From positions 44,222,042 through 44,286,041 of the forward strand of contig CM060734.1 of NCBI GenBank assembly GCA_030704615.1: a stretch of 64,000 bases of DNA, given 5' to 3'. Of the stretch, positions 1 through 10,380 are shown piece by piece. This DNA is from Takakia lepidozioides. Lineage: Eukaryota; Streptophyta; Takakiopsida; Takakiales; Takakiaceae. The notes below the pieces were generated by a model, which worked only from the letters and a program-made list of their open reading frames with translations, made no database searches and was not told where the DNA came from. Position 1 is the first letter of the stretch. Each line of letters begins with the position of its first letter. Both the position numbers and the translations under genes were made by a program.

Positions 1-320
1 AAAGTGTTGATAGGTAGACCTTGGACGAGGAGTATGTCCGGGCAAAGTTGAGCCGGGCACGAGCATGGTGATCGGGTACATATGCATGGTAGTAGCCATG
101 GTGGTACTGTGTGGTCGGGTGGCCGTCCCTGGTAGGTGCCTGCATTCATGAGCGAGAACCAACGGGTTTCAGCACATTTTAGAAAGAGCTTATGGAGGTG
201 CCAGACTGCCTGGTTATGACGCGTGATATGCAAGCCATGTATAACTGGGTGTGTACATTGGCTGAGGAGATGTGGCCAAGTGTCACGAGCTTGGTGGGTG
301 GTTGCACATAACGGGCAGTA
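1..320 (-). pseudogene. Retroelement C-terminal zinc knuckle and tail, cut by window edge
   Basis: Starting at 320 on the minus strand, in the same frame as the RNase H ORF, the translation reads YCPLC, then 11 residues, then H-x4-C, the LINE C-terminal zinc knuckle (C-x2-C-x11-H-x4-C). The frame stays open towards the left edge through a segment ending in a PPWLLP-type motif. A stop at 537 separates it from RNase H. Confidence 0.65.
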
Positions 321-536
321 TGGGGAGGAGAACAGATGTGGCCAGAAGATGTGTTTGCACTGGTGGCCCATGTATTGGGCATATCGGAATTTGAGTGTTT
401 GTCGGATTTGTGCGTCGGTGGTGGCTTTGGTAAGCCAGAAATGATTGGAGAGTTTATGGTGCAGAACATTGGATTGAGTCCATTTTTGGATGTGTACTTT
501 GGTATGGCTGATGGAGGTTGTCGCTTGTTTATTTGC

Positions 537-1274
537 TTATCTGGTCAGAGTGGTCAGGAGGTTTTGGACTGGTCTGGATACAGGGGGGTCTGGAACAGGG
601 TGTATGAACCAGAAGGGATGGGTGTGAGCGATGTGAATAGGGTCGATCGAGGATTCAACTATGGGTTGGGAGGCGCCGAGTTGGGCGAGTAGGTCTGCTT
701 TTTCATTACCATGGATGCCAGTATGCGAACGGACTTTGAGTATATGGACTGGGTGGCCTAGGGAGATGGCCCTCTGGACAATAGCGGCAATGAGGTTGTG
801 GTCGGGGTGATGATGATGGGCAGAGGGGTGGGAGATGTGGTTGCGAATGAGGAATAGTGAGGTAAGGCTGTCGGTGAAGATGTAGTGTGGGGGGGGGGGG
901 AAGGTGTCAAGTAGAGAGAGGGCATCATAAATGGCCATGAGCTCAGCCCAGAGGATGGTGGCAGGGCCAGGGAGCCTGAGGGCAACGCCTTGATTGGTGC
1001 CGGCGTGGTAGATTCCATACCCTGCATTAGGTTTGGTGAGGGATCCGTCAGTGTAATGTGAATTGGTCAGTGGGTATTTGGGGATGGTGTTTTGTTGATA
1101 TATTGCACGGATTGGGGGTAGAGGTGTTGTTGTCGCGACCTGGGAAGGGCGTGGTGTCGCAGTGTTCCAAGCTTTGTTGGTTTTGATCCGGGACAATGTG
1201 GTGGGTGTATGGGTGTGGGAGATGATGGTTGGATAATGGATGGTGGCCTTTATTTTATGAGTGATGGTGAGCAA
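537..1274 (-). pseudogene. Retroelement RNase H domain
   Basis: The 245-residue open frame carries a complete RNase H signature: TDGS (first Asp, residue about 76), WAELMAI (Glu), FTDSL (second Asp) and HTGIHGNEKAD (His and last Asp). These are the D-E-D-D metal-binding residues that degrade the RNA strand of RNA-DNA hybrids. The first 70 residues are a low-complexity Thr/Pro/His-rich linker. The initial ATG is probably not a true start; the frame is one part of a longer retroelement ORF broken by a frameshift upstream and a stop at 537. Confidence 0.85.
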
Positions 1275-1927
1275 TTGTTCGAGCTGAGAAAAGAAAGATG
1301 GCAGTATGGCTGTATGCCGAGGGTTTTGGATGTGTAGAATCAGGGTTAGGGTGGGTTCCTTCCGTTTGAGAATTTGGGAAGAGGAGGGGTGTGAATATAC
1401 TTAAGCTGGTTTGGGTCAATTGTGGCGAGTAGATTGACCCCTTCTGGGAGTTGTAAAAGAGGGTGAGAGATATTAGGAGTGTTTTGTTGTGTGAGGATGA
1501 GGATTGTGGATGCAGTAGGAGAGGAGTGCGCAGCAAGTTTTGCCCATTGAAGAGCTTCGTGAGAAGGAGAACTAGGTGGAGGGTGGGCAAGGCCCCGGCC
1601 TTCCTAGGTGTGCTGGGTGGCAGTACCAGTGGCTCCAAAGATACAGTCTCTGTGGTGCAGGCTAGAGAATGTGGGCAATGCCATAGGGCATGTCAGCGGG
1701 TTGGAGTAATATGAGTGAGAAAGCTGGAATGTGTTGATAAGTAAGGAGAGAATATCTTGGGGTATAGTATGGTGTGCACATGCTGTTTCCAATTTAGTGA
1801 GGGACCGCGGTTTCTTGGGGGGAGTGTCTTTGAGGTAGCGATCAACCAGCCAACATAATTCGGTAGCAAAGTCTTGTTTCGGGGGTTGTAGCGATTGTGG
1901 GGATGAGGTAGTAGTAGAGTATTTCTT

Positions 1928-2698
1928 TCAGAGCCACGTTAGTCTTGTATTGGGGATGAGGCCAATGAAGCGGCCATGTTGAGCGTAAATGTTGGAAAGG
2001 CGGGGGCCCATGTGGATTAGAGGTTGATCATGCTTGATATCTTTGTCAGGATTACATTCAATTATGCAGATGTGCACATTGGGGGCATAGAGTGATTGGT
2101 ATATATATCTGTTATCTGTAGGTTGGGCGGGAGTGGTGTGTTGTTGGTGCATGTGTGTTAGATAGTTGGTGTTGGTTTGTTTATGGAAGGTGGTGAGGAG
2201 GGCAAGATTGTGTTCGGGGTCGCAATCGTCATGTAGGCCGAAGAGGTCATCTTCTATCTGCCATGTGTTGTCTGTGGAAGAGTACCCAGCCCATTGACAG
2301 TGATAGTATGTATCAATGCAGGTGGCTCCAAAGGCATCAATGGACGTTTGGGTTTTAACTCCTAGTATAGCTTCAATGATGTAAGCATTGTTATTGTCGT
2401 CGTATTGTGGTGAAGATGGGGGGGATGGTGCGGTGGTTAGGGGGGTGTGGGATCCTTGCCTAGTAGGTGAGGGATTGGATGGCGTATGCAAGTGGCAGAT
2501 AGGTTCAGGGTGTTGTGTGTTAGTTACTTGAGAGGGAAAATCAGATTCTATGTCTGTTTGGGTATTGGTGGCATATGTCGTTTTGAGTGTTTGGTAGATG
2601 GAGGTAGTTGGGGTAGAACGGTATTGGGGGAGCATGTCTTGAGCCGTATGCGGATAGTAGAGGCATGGGAGGTCACATTGTAGAGTGCAGGCGGTCAA
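1928..2698 (-). pseudogene. Retroelement segment with chromodomain
   Basis: The open stretch of 256 residues contains a chromodomain at about residues 105-155 (plus-strand 2384-2233): an AYIIEAILGVK start, the aromatic/Trp core YYHCQWAGY and the NTWQIEDDL end, matching the usual Y-V-E-I-L...V-K-W-x-G-Y...N-T-W-E-P-x-x-N-L pattern. Chromodomains bind methylated histone tails and in Gypsy chromoviruses guide integration. Here the domain lies upstream of RNase H in a LINE-like element, which is not the Gypsy arrangement. The frame continues from 2989 across a single stop near 2755 and ends at another at 1928. The N-terminal half is Thr/Pro-rich and unassigned. Confidence 0.7.
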
Positions 2699-2990
2699 GG
2701 GATGGCAGAAGAGGGTACAAAGATGATGTAGGTAGCGATTGGTTTTGGTCGTGGCTCAAGAGAATTTAAGAGTGAATTCGCTAGGTTTTAAAAGTCTATG
2801 GCCAATAGCGGTAGTAAGTTGGGTGGGGGTGGTGATGTGTCGTTCTTTGAAATATGTGAGGATGGGGACCTTTTGTTTGGGATAAGAAATGTCAAATTGT
2901 GGTAGAGAAGGGCTTGTAAGCCATGCGCGTTCTAAGGGTGATGAGGTGTTAGGATAGTCAGGCAGATCAGTTTGTATGCTAATTTTCATT

Positions 2991-3380
2991 TGGCGCAGGA
3001 TAAGTAGTGTGCGTGCAGTTGAAGCCGAGCACTCTCAGGGAAGCCCCTGCTTCTTTCGCTTTGTGTAACATGTGCGGTCTTCTTCGCTTTGTTTTGTTTG
3101 TTTTGGCATCCTTCTGCTGCTTCTGCATGTGATTGTTAGTCATTGCTTGGGTTTGTTTTCATTGTTGTTCCACGATTGTTATGATGGTGGTTTTCATTGC
3201 GATGGTGGTTCTCACGATTGTTGGGGATGACAGAGTGAAGACGAGTGCAACACGGTGGTGGTATCATTGACAGCTCCAACTGCTCAAGCAGTCACTCCAA
3301 AAGCCGCTAGTCATCAAGCGCAGTCAGAGAGTCGTCGGCAGCAGACGTCTAAGCTGGTGCTTCACATGTTTGGATCGCCC
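2991..3380. other. No gene seen
   Basis: T-rich sequence followed by a short plus-strand open frame (3255-3467) with no recognisable domain; its 3' part runs into the rearranged OSB exon described next. I see no independent gene. Confidence 0.4.
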
Positions 3381-3411
3381 AAGTTGGGGCGGGAGGGCAA
3401 ACAAAATCTTG

Positions 3412-3750
3412 CTCCTTTTGTTGGTGGACGGGAGAAAGGTGAATGCCTGTGGGATTACAGAGAATAGGAGATGCAATTGAGCATAGGAACTAGTGTGATA
3501 AGCTGAGTTGGGTGTTTCCTAGAACAAATCTAGGCTGTCATTGTTAGCTGCTAGCAGCAAGGCAAGGATGAATGCACTATTTGTGGAGAGGCAGGATAGC
3601 TGAGGGTGCAGGGATAGAGTGCGAGTCCAGATTCATCCAAGATGGCCACATTTCAAGCTCAATATCACCTATGATTCCCTGTGGATCAATAGCCACAAGA
3701 AACCTACATGGGTAGATGGTCAACAAAAGGCAGCAGCTGCAGTGGCATAG
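3412..3750 (+). pseudogene. OSB-like PDF-motif exon pair (rearranged)
   Basis: The second exon starts after a CAG acceptor at 3631 and runs to a TAG at 3748-3750, reading IHPRWPHFK..., then YDSLWINSHKKPTWVDG. This matches the PDF motif of OSB (organellar single-stranded DNA-binding) proteins, where PDFKHK is followed by a Leu-Trp and a Pro-x-Trp-Val. It is preceded by a 192-bp intron with a GT donor at 3439. The upstream exon end (about 3412-3438) is diverged: only a WW and a basic end remain of the SQWWDNRGKK block present in the copy at 62.5 kb, whose intron is 194 bp. OSB proteins bind organellar ssDNA and restrain recombination. Here the PDF itself is changed (PHFK), so this copy is probably dead. 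Confidence 0.6.
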
Positions 3751-3796
3751 TTGGTAAATCAGGCACCTCAACCATGACCACAGCTTCTGAAAGAGG

Positions 3797-5056
3797 ATGA
3801 AGAGAGGGAGTCCACAATGCCTCTTCTGGCACTTCTGGGCATGTGAAGATGTTTGTGAGGCAGGCAGACTGACAGAGGTTCTACAGACTTTAAACCAAGG
3901 AGGCATTTCAGCAGATTCAAGTACGTATGTCTGTCTCTTGCTTAAGTGCATCAAGATGATTCAAGGTCTGGAAGCTCGAAAGTAGGTGCACACTCACATT
4001 ATCTACAGTGGATTCACACCAAATGTTTTCCTACTCAACAGCCCTGTCAACATGTATGTTAAGTGTGGAAGCATCATGGATGCTCACCAAGTGTTCAACA
4101 GAATGCCTCAACAATCTTTGATCACGTGGAATATAATGTTGGCAGGATTTATCAAGCAGGTGTGGTAGGAATGCTTTTGGAGACCTATGAGCAAATGTTG
4201 CACAAAGGGGTGAAGCCCAACCACATCACATTTGTTTGTGTTTGCAATGTGTGCAAGCAGGGGAGCTCTGGAAAAGGGGAAAGAGGTCCATGGTGACATC
4301 GTCAAAGTTTGAATTGTAGCAGATGTCATTCTGAACCCTGCCCTGGTGGACATGTATGCAAAATGTGGGTGCATTAAGGATGCGAAGGGAGTTTTCAACA
4401 AGTCTATGGTTGAACGAGATGTGGTGTCATGGAACGCGATGCTTGCAAGGTATGCACAGCAGGAACTTGGTATGGAGGCTTTGGAGACCTATGATCAAAT
4501 GATGGGGGAAGGGGTGAAGCCCAACCACATCACGTTTGTGTGCATTTGCAATGCATGTGCAAGCCTGGCAACCCTGGAAAATGGCAAAGAGGTCCATGGT
4601 GACATTGTCAGAGCTGAATTGTACCCGATGTCATTCTGAACAATACCCTGGAGGCTGGTGGACATGTATGCAAAATGTGGGTGCATCGAGGATGCAAAGG
4701 GAGTGTTCGACAGTATGGCTGAACAAGATATGGTGTCATGGAATGCCATGCTTGCAGGATATGCACAGCAGAGGCACGAGATGGAGGCCTTGGAAACTAT
4801 GAGCAAATGATGGGGGAAGGGGTGAAGTGTAACCAGATCACGTTTGTGTGTTTGCAATGCTGGTGGCATCATCAAATCTGGAATTGCACCTGTCATTTTG
4901 AACACTACCCTGGTGGACATGTATGCCAAATGTGGGTGCATTGAGGATGCAAAGGGAGTGTTCGACAGTATGGCTGAACGACATGTCGTGTTGTGGAGTG
5001 TGATGATTGCAGGATATGCACAGCAAGGGCGCGGGATGGAGGCTTTGGAGACCTAG
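3797..5056 (+). pseudogene. PPR (P-L-S class) repeat tract, broken
   Basis: About five pentatricopeptide repeats are visible, with MYAKCG, VVSWNAM and GVKPNHITFV signatures at 3986-4168, 4346-4639, about 4650-4800 (out of frame) and 4844-5056. PPR proteins bind organellar RNA. The N-terminal unit resembles the start of a PLS protein (a Leu-Leu-x-x-Cys-I helix followed by a VHTHIIYSGF helix) but is cut by an in-frame TAG at 3983-3985. Further frameshifts and stops separate the remaining units. There is no E or DYW domain downstream. The last three units are nearly identical to one another at the DNA level, which indicates recent internal duplication. Very similar copies lie at 13.9-14.4 kb and 62.9-63.9 kb on the other strand. 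Confidence 0.8.
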
Positions 5057-5500
5057 GGGCAAATGATGAGAAGTTGTGGAATGATTACTTTTGCTGATCC
5101 CAGTCAAAGGTGGGACTATGTGATGCAATGTAGTTGAAAATATGCCACAATGGTGATTTGTAAATAGAGCTCTTCAATTGTAGGAGTACTAGTGGACTGC
5201 TGCCCCGGTGTGGGCTTGGGTTTTGGGACTTGTAGCCTTTGAGGCTTGGTTATTTATCCATGTGGGCTTTCAGGCTTCTTGAATGCTCATTGTAGAGCTT
5301 TTGCGGCATTCATTGGAACATTTTTCCCATTGGTTTTTTGTTGTATGATCGACATTCAACAATCTGTGTATTTGTGTGAAATTATTTCATTCAATTAAAT
5401 ATATTGCTCTGTATATTGAAACATATCTGAATATCAAAACGATAAATAAAATTTACGTGAAATTAATAAATAAAATAGCATTAATGGTTTTATAAACTAA
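5057..5500. other. AT-rich spacer, nothing recognised
   Basis: The sequence past the PPR remnant becomes AT-rich from about 5380. No coding or RNA feature is supported. Confidence 0.4.
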
Positions 5501-5982
5501 TCTAATAAGGACACGTGTTAGATGACCTACCAGAACCAATACAAACCTATAGTGATGGAGTCATATTTGTAGTCATGAAATATACCACATGTTACCCTCA
5601 ATGATGTAGTGAGTAGTGATATAGTCATAAGTGTAGTCATAAGGTACAGTCGTGTAGTCATATACATCCGGGGGGTCATGCGTGTTATGGAGAGACCTCT
5701 CCATGTTGGCGCTCATCTGTAGTGACATAGTCGTAAGTGTAGTCATGACAAGTAGCCTTGTAGTCGTATAGTTATGACTACAACACTACACTCCACGTCA
5801 CTCTGAGTCGTTGGCAGGTGCCACGTCTGCAGTGACGACCATCACTTTGCACTTATCACTCCGCAGTGATGGTAGAACTGACTTCATGTTTGTCACTGCA
5901 GAGTGATGTAGTCATAATCGCACTTATCACTGCAAATGTAGTGATATTTTCAGTCATAAAAACGCTAATCTGTACTAGTGAC
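5500..5982. repeat. GTAGTCAT-rich repeat ending in a CACTA-type terminus
   Basis: The region is filled with GTAGTCAT/ATGACTAC-type words in both orientations. It ends at about 5981 in a sequence whose reverse complement begins CACTAGTACAGATT, the CACTA signature of En/Spm-like transposons. The same terminus and the same GTCATAAAAACG lead-in recur at 15.2 kb. I read it as the end of a non-autonomous CACTA element with subterminal repeats; the other end was not located. Confidence 0.5.
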
Positions 5983-6133
5983 CTCTAAAATAGTGGTATT
6001 GCACATGCATTCAAGACGAAGAAATCTGAACCTGGACTTTGTCCACATATCTCCTCATAATCACAGGCGAATTGGGCCTAACAACATGGCTTCCGGAACT
6101 AGACAATAGATAAATTGCTTTATTGTGCTATCG

Positions 6134-6451
6134 TTATACCATAGCAGTGAAGTCATTGTCATTATGCATCTTGTAACTGAAGTCACTTTGCTTGTTGGTC
6201 TGTGATGCCTTCACCAAAGCTAGGTCTTTGTAAGGAAGACCATTGTGTTTGGCACGGACAGTGCCTGTGTCCCAAGTACCGAGACCCACCAAGTTGTGTA
6301 GCAATCGGACAGAAGCAAAGAAGTTGTTTGTGACCACCGCATGTCTCCCTTCTCGGAGACACATGACCACATCATAGCCTTCACTGCCGGGACCACTCAC
6401 TACAACCACTAGGCTAGAAGGAAAACATAGAATAACCACTTTGTTGACCAC
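6134..6451 (-). pseudogene. piggyBac-like transposase fragment
   Basis: The 105-residue minus-strand frame reads GYDVVMCL, then HAVVTNNFFASVRLL, GTWDTGTVRAKHNGLP and DFSYKMH, the central core of piggyBac (PGBD / DDE_Tnp_1_7) transposases. In the family the second catalytic Asp lies in a V-T-D-N-F-F motif; here it is Asn (VVTNNFF), so this copy should be inactive. Only this internal block remains; the upstream part stops at the junction with an AACCACT-rich repeat at about 6400, which suggests another element inserted into it. Confidence 0.7.
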
Positions 6452-6690
6452 TCAGATTGAATGGTAAAAGATATGTAACCACTCCGACCTTAGAGTGATG
6501 AAGAACTAGTGAATTTGGACAAGTTAGTGGTAAAAACATAACATGTAACACCAGTGGTTAAGGTCAGTGGTTACGGTCACTTATCTCCGAGTCCATGTGT
6601 ATGCTAACATGTCACAATGGTAATCTTACTTGGACAATATCCTAACACTTGGACAATATCCGAACACGTGTCCATATTCTAATGGACAAG
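6397..6690. repeat. CACTA-like subterminal repeat (AACCACT family)
   Basis: From a CACTA at 6398 the sequence aligns with the start of the repeat at 61170 (CACTAGAAG..., then GAATAACCACT). AACCACT/AGTGGT words repeat every 10-30 bases to about 6580. It abuts the piggyBac fragment. Identification as a CACTA subterminal region rests on the CACTA end and on the shared family with 17.3-18.3 kb, where a CACTA transposase domain is present. Confidence 0.5.
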
Positions 6691-7147
6691 TGACATATTT
6701 TTGGTACGATCTAACAAGGTAGACTTGAGCAAGGAGCATCCAATGATCAATCCAAGAGATTGCCTGACTTTGAGAGGTCAAATGATGCTCCTAAAAAACT
6801 TAAAGCACAGAAATGGCTAATCCAGGCGGGGGCTGCTATTTCATGAGCGGCATGAGCATGAGCGGAAAAAAAAAACATGAGCGGACCATTGTGTGTCCAC
6901 GGAAATAGGGTTAGGAGGCACGGAAATAGGGTCATGTGAAGTTGGAATGTGGCACCAGTGGACTCGTCATAGCAATGAAATGCAACATTTTATTGCAAAT
7001 TTTGTGGCAAGCCACATCTATACAAGTGTGTCCTAACTGTCATAGCCGGAATGGGCACTACTCTCCTACACCCTCCGAGGAACTTGCCCCACCTTCCTCC
7101 TCATCCCCCTCATCCCCCCCATCCTCCGAGCTCTGAGATGCATCAGT
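6691..7147. other. No gene seen; 3' flank of methyltransferase-like gene
   Basis: The stretch contains an A-run and C-rich sequence just beyond the stop of the minus-strand gene ending at 7148. Small open frames here show no domain. Confidence 0.35.
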
Positions 7148-8571
7148 TCAACTATGCCTCTCAAAAATTCCGTCCTCTCCTTGGGGGACTGTCCACCTCA
7201 CCTCCTGAGAATCATCTGCCTCTTCTCCCCCACTTTTCTCAGCAGAATCCAAGACAAATCTACGAGCCTGACGGGCTCTAATAGCTGTTGCCTCCTCCCT
7301 CATCTTCATTTTCTTGAGGCTTGTCTCGTCTAAAATCTGCTGTACACGACTAGGTTCAGAAGACCTCCTAATGGACACCGAAGCAAGCCGGGCCGCATAA
7401 GTAGGAAGGATGTAGTCTCTTTCTGGACTCGGCATGAAATCCCCCCTGGCAAAAAAAGGCACGTTCCTCCTGCCCATGAACTGCGGTGTAGACGTCCCTC
7501 CTGCAGTACTTGGCATCCTACAGTAAGAACAAATCCACTTTAAGAATGTCAATACCAGCAGAAGCAAAAATGGGTCTTTCAATGAAATAAGAGAGCGAAG
7601 GGAGGTGCCTCACGAAATCAGGAGGCAACTTACAATGTGACCACTCACTCGTAAACCGGGGGCTCCTCAGCCTCGATCCCAACTTGTACCTCCCCTTGCT
7701 CCTTGTCGGATTCTTCCTCATCCTCCGAGGATGCCTCTTCCTCTTTTGGCAGACGTTCAGCCGCTGCAAGTTCGGAGTTGTGGAGGGCAGTATCTGGCTC
7801 GAAGGCGAAGACATGCCTGTCGGACAACGTCCCTGCCCACACCTGAGGGACAAAGCGGGCGGTTAGTAGCATGCGGCATGCAATTGCAATCGGGCCAGGG
7901 GACAAACTGTGCACGTGAAGGCTTACCTGTGCCGCATGTGAGGTCAAGAATCCACCCTTGGACATCCGAGCACGTCTCCATGAGGGTTTGGATGAAAGCA
8001 GGGCTCCGGGTCCGGCTGTACCGCCACGGTTTGCCTATCTTTGTGTCCTTCGGCATACTGGAGTGGGGCACATAGTTGTAGAGGACATCGTAGGTAACAG
8101 GGTCCACAGCGGCATCAACAAGACGACCGTCGTTGCGGAATTTGAACGTAGACCCTCTCTTCACAAAACAATATGCCTCAAACACCAATGTCTGCACATC
8201 CAACAAAAGAGGAATCAACTCCAGGGTCTAGTTTAGATACACCACGATATGAAGTGAATGCAATAGATTGATAACTTATACTTTGGCCCTCTGTTCGCAA
8301 CCCCTACGTATTGATGCAGAACCATTTTTTGAGGAGGACCGGGGTGACACTTTTCGGTGTCCACCTTGCCACAACATTCTCTGTGGTCTTCCCTCTTGTG
8401 GCAAGGACCACCATACATCCACCGTCATCCAGGAGCATCCCCACCAGCCCAAACCCGGCTCTCCAGTATTCCTCAGTAAACTTGTTCCAGGTGGGCACAC
8501 CATCCAGGCCCCCCAACAGCTCCCCATCTGGAATATCGAGGAGAATCATATCGTAGGCTCTCTCCACCTCA

Positions 8572-8598
8572 CCCCCCCCCCCCCCCCCCCCCCCCCCC
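8572..8598. repeat. Poly-C (poly-G on minus) homopolymer of 27
   Basis: An uninterrupted run of 27 C lies between the methyltransferase-like segment ending near TDCKSTR and the segment starting VERAYDMILL. It makes a run of Gly codons on the minus strand and probably shifts the frame. Length may be unreliable in assembly. Confidence 0.9.
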
Positions 8599-9424
8599 GA
8601 GTGCTCTTGCAATCCGTGCTCACAGCCGTGAAGAATTCCATCATGGCTTCCAAACCAGGGGTGTCTTTAGGCTCTGTAGCGGCAGCCCTCTTCTTGGCTT
8701 TCCCCTTCAGCTCCTCTAGAGACTTGTTGTGTGCCACCTTCTTCGCCCTAGCAGCCAGAGTGTCAAGGAAGCTCTCATTGACGCATTGGATGATGGTTGG
8801 GGGTTCTAGCTTTGGCCTCTGCGGAAACATCACCGCCGAATACCACCGTGTAGGTCGCCCTCAAATGCCAACTTCTTGGCAGAGCCAGTCCCAGTCCGAA
8901 CTGACTTGGGAACCCGGACGACCGGTGACTTCGTGACCATGCACAAAATCATCGTCGGAGTCACTCCCTTGGGGCCCTCTTGCCCTGGTGGTTTCCGTGT
9001 CCTTTTCTTTTGTCTTTTATTCTTCTCATTCAATTTCTTCTGAATACCTGCCTGAGCAAGCTCTGTCGCTTTCCTGGACTTGGCAAGCGCTTTCGCCTCC
9101 TTTGGACCCAGCGGAGGCAGCGGAGCCCGGTTTCATCGGGCCTCCGCATCCAGCTTCTATGAGTCGAGCGAGCCGGGCGGAAGGTCCACATACCAAGGGC
9201 AGTCGCGCAAATGCTCCAGATGCCACTCCTTCACGATAACGTCAATGTACATAGAGTCAGCTCCAGGGTTCCTCCATGCGAGGAAGAATGGCGGCTCGAA
9301 GGACAGATGACCTTTCTCCAACAGGGAGAACTTGCAGTACCTGCATTCAAGAAACACACATTAAATGAGGTCCCGGGAACGAGGTAAATTTTAGGGAATG
9401 AAACTGCAAAATAGACGCCGAATT

Positions 9425-10380
9425 TCTATGTGGGGTGGGCCCGGTGGTCCCGGCTCTCCGGGGTGTCCTGCAATGAAAGTGGAAATTCGGCGCCATTTTT
9501 CCCGTGGGCAAGGGGGCCCATTCTGGGACAGCCGTTTTGAGGCCTACTCCACAAAAATGGTGCCGAATTTGCACTTTCCGGCTCGGGTGGCTGGCACCGA
9601 AACTGGAAATTCGGCGCCATTTTTCCATGTTGGGGCCCAACCCTTTCTACCACTATCGGACCCAGCCTGGAAAAATGGTGCCGAATTTCCAGTACCGGGG
9701 GTGGCTGGCACCCATTCTGGAAATTCAGCGCCATTTTTCCAGTTCCGGGCCCAGTCAGTTCTGGGACTTAGCCATTTTCGGACACGGCTTGGAAAAATGG
9801 CGCCGAATTTCCAGTGCCGGGCCTGGAAAATGGCTAAATCCCGGGGGTGGCGGGCACACATTCTGGAAATTCGATGCCATTTTCCAGTTCCGGGCAAAGT
9901 CATTTCCAGAATGTGTGCCATCCGCCCCAGGGAAATTCGGCGCCATTTTCCCAGGGTGTGTCCGAAAATGGCTAAGTCCCAGAACTGACTGGGCCTGGAA
10001 CTGGAAAAATGGCGCCGAATTTCCAGAATGGGTGCCAGCCACCCCAGGGACTTAGCCATTTTCGGGGCCCTGTACTGGAAATTCGGCGCCATTTTCCCAG
10101 GTTGTGTCTGAAAATGGCTAAGTCCCAAAACTGGAAAAATGGCGCCGAATTTCCAGAATGGGTGCCAGCCACCCCAGGGACTTAGCCATTTTCAGGGCCC
10201 TGTACTGGAAATTTGGCGCCATTTTCCCAGGTTGTGTCCGAAAATGGTTGTCCAAGAACTGACTGGGCCTGGAACTGGAAAAATGGCGCCGAATTTCCAG
10301 ACTGAGTGCCAGCCACCTTCGGGACAGCCATCCCCCCAGGGCCCGAGTCAGGAAATTCGGCGCCAATTTTCCAGGGACTT
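9425..10380. repeat. GGCGCC-centred tandem repeat in alternating orientation
   Basis: About fourteen copies of the word GGAAATTCGGCGCCATTTTT or its reverse complement occur every 60-75 bases, flipping between orientations (e.g. 9479, 9607, 9719 in one direction; 9671, 9790, 10002, 10133, 10277 in the other). A longer unit of about 132 bp containing TTAGCCATTTTCGG is repeated at about 10045-10176 and 10177-10290. The array fills the intron between the 10466 and 9340 splice sites of the methyltransferase-like gene. Adjacent opposite copies could fold into long hairpins. The long open frames across it are artefacts of repetition. Confidence 0.9.

Larger units (their letters stand above)
1..2990 (-). 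mobile_element. 5'-truncated chromodomain-bearing non-LTR retrotransposon
   Basis: Read on the minus strand, the element runs from about 2990 to beyond the left edge. In order it encodes a short post-RT-like segment (2989-2756), a chromodomain segment (2698-1928), a further segment (1792-1604), RNase H (1274-537) and a C-x2-C-x11-H-x4-C zinc knuckle (near 317-255). The reverse transcriptase core that should precede these is absent, and sequence above 3000 is unrelated, which fits 5' truncation during target-primed insertion. In-frame stops and one frame change (the 1604-2989 parts share one frame, RNase H and the knuckle another) show it is dead. RNase H plus a C-terminal zinc knuckle is known from plant LINE elements; placing it among non-LTR elements is inference because no RT motif is visible. 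Confidence 0.75.

Noticed and set aside
8268-8936. Plus-strand 222-residue frame
   Set aside because: It is the antisense shadow of methyltransferase-like exons and runs through the poly-C tract.
9398-10172. Several overlapping open frames of 95-196 residues on both strands
   Set aside because: They arise because the GGCGCC repeat lacks stops in several frames; their translations repeat the same NSAPFFQ/KMAPNFQ words.
9425-10380. CRISPR-like appearance of regularly spaced repeats
   Set aside because: Repeats alternate in orientation, spacers are themselves repetitive, there are no cas genes, and the context is a plant intron.
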